From Burkholderiales bacterium (lineage in GTDB: Bacteria; Pseudomonadota; Gammaproteobacteria; Burkholderiales; Burkholderiaceae), in the NCBI GenBank assembly GCA_021287185.1, contig JAJTAZ010000011.1, positions 280,259 through 344,258 of the forward strand: a stretch of 64,000 nucleotides of DNA, given 5' to 3'. The notes below the pieces were generated by a model. It had not been told where the DNA came from. It did not search any database and was given only the letters and a program-made list of their open reading frames with translations. A program made the position numbers and the translations under genes. Position 1 is the first letter of the stretch; each line of letters begins with the position of its first letter. Positions 57,795-64,000 of the stretch are shown piece by piece.

Positions 57795-58970
57795 TCATTG
57801 ATACAATCGCACATACACTTGCCCCGCACGTTTTTCAACCATCCCCGCCAATTCGAGCGCCATCAATTCACCCAACAATTCGCCCACATCCATCTGCACT
57901 CGGCTGGTCAAGGTATCGATGTCACATGGATCATGCCCCAAGGCCTCCAAAATCACTTGCGCACTATCTGAAACAGTCTGACTCGTGGCATCCACACGGG
58001 CTGAATGTTGCGGGTGCGGTGTTGAGTCTGTGTGCACCGAATGCGCAACAGGCATGGGTTGTAATTCGTCCAAAATATCCTGTGCACACTCCACCAACTT
58101 AGCACCTTGTTTAATCAGCGCGTGACAACCTTTGGACAAAGGCGAATGAATCGACCCTGGGATGGCGAATACTTCGCGGTTTTGTTCTAAGGCTTGACGA
58201 GCGGTAATCAGCGAACCCGACTGCAACGCAGCCTCCACCACCAAAACCCCTTGAGACAAGCCTGAAATGATGCGATTGCGTCGAGGAAAGTGCGACGGCT
58301 GGGCTTTCGCCCCCAAAGGAAACTCGCTGATAATCACACCTTGCTCGGCAATGGCGTAAGTCAATTGACGATTGCGCGCTGGGTAAATAATATCGCAACC
58401 CGTACCAATCACCGCGATGGTTGAGCCAGCAGTATTCGGATTTTTACGATAGGCGTTGAGCGCACCACGATGTGCGGCTGCATCAATCCCCAGCGCCAAG
58501 CCTGAGACAATGTGACAACCGCCTTGCGCCAGTTCTTCGGCAAACCACTCAGTGTTTTTGATGCCCTGAGCTGTGGCATTGCGCGAGCCAACCATCGCCA
58601 ATGTGCGCGAAGCATTGAGTAACTCTGCCCGCCCTTTGACATACAGTAAGGTGGGCGGATCCGCAGTGGACAATAGATGTTGAGGATAACTGGCGCACGA
58701 CAAACTAATGATGTGATTGCCCGCCTGTTCAGCCCACGCACAAGTACGCTCAAGCAGTGATGCAAACCCATCATCGGTTGCACTGAGCAATCCACGGGCG
58801 ACGCGGTCGGACACCACGCGGGTCAGCGAAGTGTGGCTTTGAACGAAAATGTGTTCGGGCAAGCCAAAAGTTTTGAGCAGCAATTGCGCGGTGACATCAC
58901 CCACGCCTTCAGTGGACATGAGCCTTAGCCAAGGCTCTATTTCCGTTAGAGACAATGTGTCGGTGTTCAT
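57795..58970 (-). CDS. dprA: DNA-processing protein DprA
   Basis: DprA binds incoming single-stranded DNA during natural transformation and loads RecA. The 391-residue protein has an N-terminal helix-hairpin-type part (SAM-like, 1-90), a Rossmann fold with VGSRNATAQG, SGLALGIDAAAHRGAL, VIGTGCDIIYP, ISEFPLG, FPRRNRIISGLSQGVLVVEAA and GSLITARQAL, and a C-terminal winged-helix domain (about 330-391). It begins three bases after the upstream secreted-protein gene, so the two are cotranscribed. Competence in this organism is possible but not shown here. Confidence 0.93.
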   Translation of the reverse strand: MNTDTLSLTEIEPWLRLMSTEGVGDVTAQLLLKTFGLPEHIFVQSHTSLTRVVSDRVARGLLSATDDGFASLLERTCAWAEQAGNHIISLSCASYPQHLLSTADPPTLLYVKGRAELLNASRTLAMVGSRNATAQGIKNTEWFAEELAQGGCHIVSGLALGIDAAAHRGALNAYRKNPNTAGSTIAVIGTGCDIIYPARNRQLTYAIAEQGVIISEFPLGAKAQPSHFPRRNRIISGLSQGVLVVEAALQSGSLITARQALEQNREVFAIPGSIHSPLSKGCHALIKQGAKLVECAQDILDELQPMPVAHSVHTDSTPHPQHSARVDATSQTVSDSAQVILEALGHDPCDIDTLTSRVQMDVGELLGELMALELAGMVEKRAGQVYVRLYQ

Positions 58971-58973
58971 GAT

Positions 58974-59891
58974 TTATTGAGGAGGCAACGCCACCTGTGC
59001 ACGTTTCAGATAAGTGCCGCGCATCACTTCACGCTCACTGGCATCAATACGAATCAGCGAATACTGCGCAAAAACCTGCACCACTTGCACTTGACCTCGC
59101 GCGCGCGTCACGGCGAGGGATTGACCCGTTTTTTCCTTACCCAACGCATCAACTAAAAACCATGTTTGGTCTTTGGTCACGCCTTGTGCGCCGCCTTTGT
59201 CCATAATGGCCAAATGACTTTGCGCACCCATATTGTGCTCATCGGCAAACCCAAGTACCTGCGCCTGTGTCGCCGCAACAGTGGTGGCAACATCAAAAGC
59301 ACCCTCGCTCACGGGCTTATTTGGATTGAAACACATACGCGGGATGATGCGATCACTTTTATCGACTTCGCGTGCGGATTGTTCGATGCGTAAAGGAGCC
59401 ACCCACCAAGGTTCAGAAACCTGTACATCATTTTGCTCCACCAACAAACGCGAGTCCCAACGCGCCTTGGCAATCAAATGTGCAAAGTAACCAACAATGC
59501 GGTCATTCATATCTCGAATCGGTGCGCCATTGCGGACAATTAGGTAAGATTGTGTGCCAGCCCGCTGCAAAGCATCTGATAATTTCGACTGCCAACGAAT
59601 TAAAACAGTGTCATTGCTCGCATCTAAGAAACGCTCATCGCCCGCAGGCATGAGTTCAAGGCTTTTTGAGGCATTGTGTTCGGATTCAGGCAAATATGGC
59701 ACAAACCACCATTGTGAATGCGCATTATCGTGCAATTGCACCTCTGTTGGGCTCAGTTGATACACGGCTTGGCACTCATCAGCATTAAATGGCTCAAGCG
59801 CTTGCGCATACAGCGGTAGCCAACCGCAAAGACCAGCAATCCAACAAAACGCACTGATTCGATAGACGGGCAACATTCGTGAAAAATTCAT
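58974..59891 (-). CDS. Exported protein of unknown function upstream of dprA
   Basis: A 305-residue protein with an N-terminal hydrophobic signal (cleavage near LYAQA, about residue 31). In Burkholderiales the gene before dprA commonly encodes a LysM peptidoglycan-binding protein, and the C-terminal region here (SHLAIMDKGGAQGVTKDQTWFLV then AQYSLIRIDASEREVMRGTYL) looks like that family, but no LysM repeat can be recognised at the N-terminus. Cys residues at about 40 and 200 are far apart. The function is unknown; an envelope role is a guess from context. The start codon has a weak ribosome-binding site. Confidence 0.72.
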   Translation of the reverse strand: MNFSRMLPVYRISAFCWIAGLCGWLPLYAQALEPFNADECQAVYQLSPTEVQLHDNAHSQWWFVPYLPESEHNASKSLELMPAGDERFLDASNDTVLIRWQSKLSDALQRAGTQSYLIVRNGAPIRDMNDRIVGYFAHLIAKARWDSRLLVEQNDVQVSEPWWVAPLRIEQSAREVDKSDRIIPRMCFNPNKPVSEGAFDVATTVAATQAQVLGFADEHNMGAQSHLAIMDKGGAQGVTKDQTWFLVDALGKEKTGQSLAVTRARGQVQVVQVFAQYSLIRIDASEREVMRGTYLKRAQVALPPQ

Positions 59892-60136
59892 GATGGTGGG
59901 TTGTGTTTTTGTATTGAACGGTTGTATTCAACGTATTGAGCGCCCATTTTATATGAGAACCTCTGTTTTTAATAAAGTTATTTGACACGCATCCTTTAAA
60001 AACCCCTTATACCTGACCATTTTACCTCATGTTGCTGATATATCGCCCCATCGCTTGCACCGTGCCACAAAATCTGTCAGTATCATCACGCGTCAGTGGT
60101 TATGATGCATCTTTTCCCACTTTAAGGAGAAACACT

Positions 60137-60433
60137 ATGGAATGGCTGATTATCATTTTAGTCGGTGCGCTGATTGGTTGGCTCGCAGGTCAAATCATGG
60201 GCGGAGGCGGCGGTTGGTTGATGAACATCATCATCGGTATCGTTGGTTCGTTTGTGGGTCGCTTCCTCGGTGGTCTGCTCGGTATCAGCAGCGCGGCAAG
60301 CGCAGGCAGTTTTTCTGTCTCAGGCATCATTTTTGGTGTGATTGGCGCATTGATTTTAATGTTTTTATTTTGTTTAAGGAAGCACCAAATGACCCCTGCC
60401 GTACTTCCTTCATTGACTCAGCGCACAAACTGA
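60137..60433 (+). CDS. GlsB/YeaQ/YmgE family small membrane protein
   Basis: A 98-residue membrane protein related to the transglycosylase-associated/stress YeaQ family. Three hydrophobic segments are present (about 2-18, 28-45 and 58-78), with glycine-rich turns [10 protein letters not shown] and [14 protein letters not shown] 60137 follows AAGGAG. The C-terminal tail ([17 protein letters not shown]) is polar and longer than usual for the family. The last 16 bases overlap the end of the convergent ttcA gene. Its function is unknown, and the family is often induced by stress. Confidence 0.85.
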   Translation: MEWLIIILVGALIGWLAGQIMGGGGGWLMNIIIGIVGSFVGRFLGGLLGISSAASAGSFSVSGIIFGVIGALILMFLFCLRKHQMTPAVLPSLTQRTN

Positions 60434-61323
60434 ATTTTTTGCTCTACAAAACCCGCCTGCACATCATCGATTGGCTCAGATGCTTCACACACCGACTCAT
60501 CAAACGCAGTATCGCCCTCATCCACCGCTGTGTGTACCGTCAAGTTTTTAAAATCAAATAGATTCGCGTCCATCAAATGTGACGGTACAACCGTGCTCAT
60601 GGCACGGAACATGTTTTCTACCCAACCCTTTTTACGTGACCACTCTTGAATCAGACCTTTCATCACTTGACGTTGTAGGTTCTCTTGCGAGCCACACAAA
60701 TTGCAAGGAATGATGGGAAACTGCTTGACCTCGGCATAGCGTGCCAAGTCGGCTTCTTCGCAATACGCCAGTGGACGAATCACCACGTGTTTGCCATCAT
60801 CGGATACCAGTTTGGGTGGCATGGCTTTGATTTTCGCGCCATAAAACAGGTTCAACAAAAAAGTTTCGAGGATGTCGTCGCGGTGGTGTCCGAGCGCGAT
60901 TTTGGTCGCGCCCAGTTCATCCGCCACGCGATACAGAATGCCGCGACGCAAACGCGAACACAGCCCGCAGGTGGTTTTTCCCTCCTCTATCACGCGTTTG
61001 ACAATGCTGTAGGTGTCTTGATTCTCGATGTGAAACGGCACGCCGAGTTCGGTGAGGTAGTTCGGCAAAATTTCAGCGGGAAAGTTCGGCTGCTTTTGAT
61101 CCAAATTAACCGCAATAACCTCAAAATGGATGGGCGCGCGCTCGCGCAGCTTAAGCAAAATATCCAGCAAGCCATAACTGTCCTTGCCGCCCGACAGACA
61201 AACCATGACTTTGTCACCGTCTTCAATCATATTGTAGTCGCCAATCGCTTGCCCCACTTGTCGCGTCAAACGTTTGTCGAGTTTATTGTTTTCGTAGTTT
61301 TGTTTTTGTTCGGTGGGCATCAT
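60418..61323 (-). CDS. ttcA: tRNA 2-thiocytidine biosynthesis protein
   Basis: TtcA thiolates C32 in the anticodon loop of several tRNAs, using ATP and a [4Fe-4S] cluster. The 301-residue protein has the PP-loop SGGKDS (44-49), the first CxxC at Cys119 and Cys122 ([12 protein letters not shown]) and a second one at Cys207 and Cys210 (PCNLCGSQ), as in E. coli. The gene follows folB on the same strand. It overlaps the end of the YeaQ-type gene by 16 bases. Confidence 0.95.
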   Translation of the reverse strand: MMPTEQKQNYENNKLDKRLTRQVGQAIGDYNMIEDGDKVMVCLSGGKDSYGLLDILLKLRERAPIHFEVIAVNLDQKQPNFPAEILPNYLTELGVPFHIENQDTYSIVKRVIEEGKTTCGLCSRLRRGILYRVADELGATKIALGHHRDDILETFLLNLFYGAKIKAMPPKLVSDDGKHVVIRPLAYCEEADLARYAEVKQFPIIPCNLCGSQENLQRQVMKGLIQEWSRKKGWVENMFRAMSTVVPSHLMDANLFDFKNLTVHTAVDEGDTAFDESVCEASEPIDDVQAGFVEQKIQFVR

Positions 61324-61363
61324 TTTTAATCGGTTGTTCTTTTGAAATTAACGAGCAATATTT

Positions 61364-61768
61364 TTAAGCAAAATACCACGCACCGACACCAATCGCATCA
61401 CAATCACGGTAAATATTGGTTTTTGCACTGGCAATGTACACAGCAACGATGGCAGGTTTGGTCAATAATTGCTGGGCAATCTTGTCACACAGGGTTTCTT
61501 GTAATTGCACATGTTCGCCATGCACCAAATCAACCACCGAGTTGCGAATGAAATCGTAATCAACCACCTCATCCAAACCATCGTGGGTTGGGCTGGCGTT
61601 TTCACGTTTGACATACGCCACCACGTTAAACACCATGGGTTGCGCGCCGTGTTTTTCGTGGTCGTACACGCCGATTTTGACATTCAGGCGCAGATTACGC
61701 ACATAAATACTGCGACAGTGTTCAATCACTTCAGCGCGTGCATGACTAATGGGGTGGGTAATGAGCAT
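61364..61768 (-). CDS. folB: Dihydroneopterin aldolase
   Basis: FolB converts 7,8-dihydroneopterin to 6-hydroxymethyl-dihydropterin for folate synthesis. The 134-residue protein has the family sequence RLNVKIGVYDHEKHGAQPM, VVDYDFIRNSVVDLV and the catalytic lysine in VYIASAKTNIYRDCDAIGV. It starts 17 bases after the SDR stop and 40 bases before ttcA in transcription order; the SDR-folB-ttcA trio is one operon. Confidence 0.9.
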   Translation of the reverse strand: MLITHPISHARAEVIEHCRSIYVRNLRLNVKIGVYDHEKHGAQPMVFNVVAYVKRENASPTHDGLDEVVDYDFIRNSVVDLVHGEHVQLQETLCDKIAQQLLTKPAIVAVYIASAKTNIYRDCDAIGVGAWYFA

Positions 61769-61785
61769 GAGATTAATCTAAAAAA

Positions 61786-62625
61786 TTATTGGTTAAACAT
61801 CACATCGCGTGCTGAAGGTGTCAGATGCTGCCCGCCGTCAATTTGCAACACAGTGCCGGTCATACTGTGCGCACTGATTGCAAATAACATGGCTTGCGCG
61901 ACATCGTGCGGAGTTGAACCGCGTTTCAAAATGGTTTGTTGGTGCACGTGATTAAACGCCGCCACGCTCTGCGTCCCCGATGGCAAACTCAAACCCAAGG
62001 CAATACCAACCACACGCACACGTGGCGCGAGGGCTTGCGCCGCCAGCACCGTGGCTTCTTTTAAGGCAACTTTGGACAGGGTGTAAGAGAAAAAATCTGG
62101 ATTGGGGTTGTAGAGTTTTTGATCCAATAGATTGACAATTACGCCCTGCGCATCGCTCGGTAACTGTTGGAACAACTGCTGCGACAAAACCATCGGCGCA
62201 AAAGTATTGGTACGCCAATGCTGCTCAAATAATTCCAAATTCAAAGGTGTCGGCTGCGTCAGCGCGTCGTACTCAAATACCGAGGCATTGTTGACCAAAA
62301 CACCGACCGTACCAAGTTGCGCCGTCACCTGTGCCATCAAACCCGCAACACTGTGTGCATCGAATAAATCGGCCTGCACTGCGCACGCGCGCACGTTGTA
62401 TTTTTGCAATGCTTGCACCAACTGCGCCGCCTCATGACGTGAACGTCCATAATGCACTGCGACATCAAAACCCGCACGCGCCAATGCGAGGCACAATTCT
62501 CGCCCAATGCGCTTGGCCCCGCCTGTGACCAGCGCGACTTTGGGCAAATGGGCATCAAAAGACCAAACGCTATTGGCAGTACGAGCAGTATTTGTCATAT
62601 TCATAGGAGAACACAGGTTCGACAT
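61786..62625 (-). CDS. SDR oxidoreductase, pteridine-reductase-like (FolM-type)
   Basis: A 279-residue short-chain dehydrogenase. The NADPH motif is TGGAKRIG (34-41). The active site has Asp168 in place of the usual Ser, then Tyr181 and Lys185: this Asp-x12-Tyr-x3-Lys spacing is that of pteridine reductase PTR1 and FolM, which reduce dihydro- or oxidised pterins. The neighbouring folB supports a folate or monapterin role. Start ATG 62625 or 62604 is uncertain; AAAGG lies directly against the first. The Ser to Asp reading is an inference from alignment by eye. Confidence 0.83.
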   Translation of the reverse strand: MSNLCSPMNMTNTARTANSVWSFDAHLPKVALVTGGAKRIGRELCLALARAGFDVAVHYGRSRHEAAQLVQALQKYNVRACAVQADLFDAHSVAGLMAQVTAQLGTVGVLVNNASVFEYDALTQPTPLNLELFEQHWRTNTFAPMVLSQQLFQQLPSDAQGVIVNLLDQKLYNPNPDFFSYTLSKVALKEATVLAAQALAPRVRVVGIALGLSLPSGTQSVAAFNHVHQQTILKRGSTPHDVAQAMLFAISAHSMTGTVLQIDGGQHLTPSARDVMFNQ

Positions 62626-62665
62626 CCTTTACAATACCAACATTGTACTTGATGAACCCGATTTT

Positions 62666-63844
62666 ATGCCAAACAAACTACCCATACCCTCTGCTGAGCA
62701 AATCACACGTTCAGCACAATTGTCCGCGCACATTCGTGAACGCATCGTGCACAATGGTGGCTGGCTACCGTTTGATGCGTATATGAATGCCGCACTGTAC
62801 ACCCCTGAGTTGGGTTACTACACCAACACCCTCTCACCTTTCTCAATGTGGGCGCAAGACGGCGACTTCATCACCGCGCCTTTACTCACTCCGCTGTTTG
62901 GCGCATGTTTGGCAGAGCAAGCGATTGAAGTGTTTGAACTCACAGGTCAAGCCAATGTCTTGGAATTCGGAGCGGGCACTGGGCGATTGGCGGCGGACAT
63001 ACTGCGTCATTTGGCAACCAAAAATATCGCGGTCAACTATCAAATATTGGAGTTGTCCGCCACCTTGCGCGCCCAACAGCGTGCAGAAATTAAAATGGCT
63101 TTACAAGGTGTGGCGCATCAACATACTTTCACATGGTTGAATGAATTGCCCACGGACTTCGTTGGCTTGATGCTGGGCAATGAAGTCTTGGATGCGATGC
63201 CTGTGAAACTCATCGGCATGGACAATGGCGCGTGGTTCGAGCGCGGTGTGGCGGTTGAGGGAGAGGCATTCGTGTGGCAAGACCAACCAACAACCCGCAT
63301 GCTCCCCATGCCCAATGACTGGTTGGATGCACTCAAACACAGTCAGTCATGCTATGTTTCAGAAACCCACGAGCAACAAGTTGCCTTCATTGACAGCCTA
63401 TCGCACGCCCTCAAATCGGGCGTGATTCTGATGATTGATTACGGTTTTCCCGCGCACGAATACTACCATCCCGAACGCAATACGGGTACGCTGATGTGCC
63501 ACATCCAGCACGTGGCGCATGACGATGCACTGTATTATGTCGGCACGCAAGACATCACCGCACACGTCAATTTTTCTGCCCTACTGCCTGCGCCTCAAAC
63601 GAATTTACAAGCGATTGGCTACACCTCGCAAGCAAACTTTCTCATCAACAATGGCATTCTCAATCAACTGGCAGATATTGAACCAGAACAACAACGGGTT
63701 CACGCCAATCGGGTGCAGCGTCTATTGTCGGAAGCAGAAATGGGCGAACTATTCAAAGTGATGGCGTGGAGTAAAGGGCTATATTTTGCCGAAGATGAAA
63801 CGCTGCAAGGATTCTATCGCGGCGATCGTTTGGAGCGATTATAG
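62666..63844 (+). CDS. MidA/NDUFAF7 family SAM-dependent methyltransferase
   Basis: A 392-residue class I methyltransferase (DUF185). It begins with a helical segment, then LPFDAYMNAALYTPELGYY and GDFITAPLLTPLFG, conserved in the family, followed by the SAM-binding VLEFGAGTGRLAADIL (GAGTG at 102-106), LELSATLR, GNEVLDAMPVKLI and LMIDYGFPAHEYYHPERNTGTL. Mitochondrial relatives methylate an arginine of a respiratory complex I subunit; bacterial targets are unknown. It is divergent from the SDR gene with a 40-base gap. The ribosome-binding site at ATG 62666 is weak. Confidence 0.88.
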   Translation: MPNKLPIPSAEQITRSAQLSAHIRERIVHNGGWLPFDAYMNAALYTPELGYYTNTLSPFSMWAQDGDFITAPLLTPLFGACLAEQAIEVFELTGQANVLEFGAGTGRLAADILRHLATKNIAVNYQILELSATLRAQQRAEIKMALQGVAHQHTFTWLNELPTDFVGLMLGNEVLDAMPVKLIGMDNGAWFERGVAVEGEAFVWQDQPTTRMLPMPNDWLDALKHSQSCYVSETHEQQVAFIDSLSHALKSGVILMIDYGFPAHEYYHPERNTGTLMCHIQHVAHDDALYYVGTQDITAHVNFSALLPAPQTNLQAIGYTSQANFLINNGILNQLADIEPEQQRVHANRVQRLLSEAEMGELFKVMAWSKGLYFAEDETLQGFYRGDRLERL

Positions 63845-63861
63845 CGAACAGCGCATAATAA

Positions 63862-63890
63862 AAAATCCCAGTCTTGACGACTGGGATTTT
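63862..63890. terminator. Bidirectional terminator after midA
   Basis: A 12-bp perfect stem (AAAATCCCAGTC/GACTGGGATTTT) with a 5-base loop, A6 upstream and T4 downstream. It ends the methyltransferase gene and, on the minus strand, tRNA-Thr. Confidence 0.9.
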
Positions 63891-63897
63891 GCACACT

Positions 63898-63973
63898 TGG
63901 TGCCCGTTGCAGGACTTGAACCCACCACCCCCTGATTACAAGTCAGGTGCTCTACCAGATGAGCTAAACGGGC
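63898..63973 (-). tRNA. tRNA-Thr (TGT)
   Basis: The anticodon loop CTTGTAA with stem CCTGA/TCAGG gives anticodon TGT. Acceptor stem GCCCGTT/AACGGGC, discriminator A, CCA encoded. Confidence 0.97.
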
Positions 63974-63984
63974 TAAGAGGTGAA

Positions 63985-63990
63985 ATTATA
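63985..63990 (-). promoter_or_regulatory. -10 box of tRNA-Thr
   Basis: A perfect TATAAT on the minus strand, 12 bases before the tRNA-Thr 5' end. The -35 region lies beyond the window edge. Confidence 0.55.
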
Positions 63991-64000
63991 ATCACTTCAT

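Overview
This window is a stretch of ordinary bacterial chromosome, probably from a betaproteobacterium of the order Burkholderiales with a moderate GC content. The evidence is gene content and order: rppH next to proS and a small lytic transglycosylase, ribBA-ribH-nusB-thiL-pgpA, tRNA-Gln-prs-rplY-pth, acnA-fumC, gltBD, and folB beside a pteridine-reductase-like SDR. No transposase, integrase, phage gene or CRISPR array was found. About 50 protein genes, five tRNAs, a manganese-type riboswitch and many intrinsic terminators can be supported. The species cannot be named from the sequence alone.

Layout. 1-10 kb: the start of a LivK-type amino-acid binding protein (cut by the window edge), a DedA membrane protein, a PPK2 polyphosphate kinase, oligopeptidase A, ArsC, a lytic transglycosylase, ProS, RppH, a DUF4870 membrane protein and a fatty-acid desaturase. 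10-21 kb: a Mn-exporter-type GDT1 protein behind a yybP-ykoY riboswitch; a long minus-strand operon running from ribBA to a YceB-like lipoprotein, which joins riboflavin, thiamine and phospholipid genes with nusB; then acnA-fumC and ribE. 21-27 kb: an aldo/keto reductase, a UbiM-type hydroxylase, malic enzyme, a GNAT protein and a 2-hydroxyacid dehydrogenase.

27-34 kb holds the most distinctive locus: a copper-uptake cluster (DUF2946 protein, OprC/NosA-type TonB-dependent receptor, its own TonB-like protein, and a PCu(A)C chaperone). It is followed by a tRNA-Pro/Arg/His operon and a lemA-TPM-TPM operon. 34-43 kb: gltBD glutamate synthase, ampG and exonuclease III. 43-53 kb: a complete glycogen operon (glgP, glgB, glgC, glgA, pgm) with a large RNA hairpin before glgB. 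53-64 kb: a TerC-like DUF475 protein, pth, rplY, prs, tRNA-Gln, cysK, dprA with an upstream secreted protein, a small YeaQ-type membrane protein, ttcA, folB, the pteridine-reductase-like SDR, a MidA-type methyltransferase and tRNA-Thr.

The genes are mostly housekeeping. Central metabolism (acnA, fumC, maeA, gltBD, glycogen, PPK2 polyphosphate) sits with cofactor synthesis (riboflavin, thiamine, folate, ubiquinone) and metal handling (Cu uptake, Mn export, arsenate). The main points of novelty are regulatory or architectural: the copper cluster, an alternative hairpin at the Mn riboswitch, the glgP-glgB hairpin, a possible small RNA between two terminators after gltD, a RibBA whose GTP cyclohydrolase half has lost its zinc cysteines, and a palindromic operator before the desaturase.
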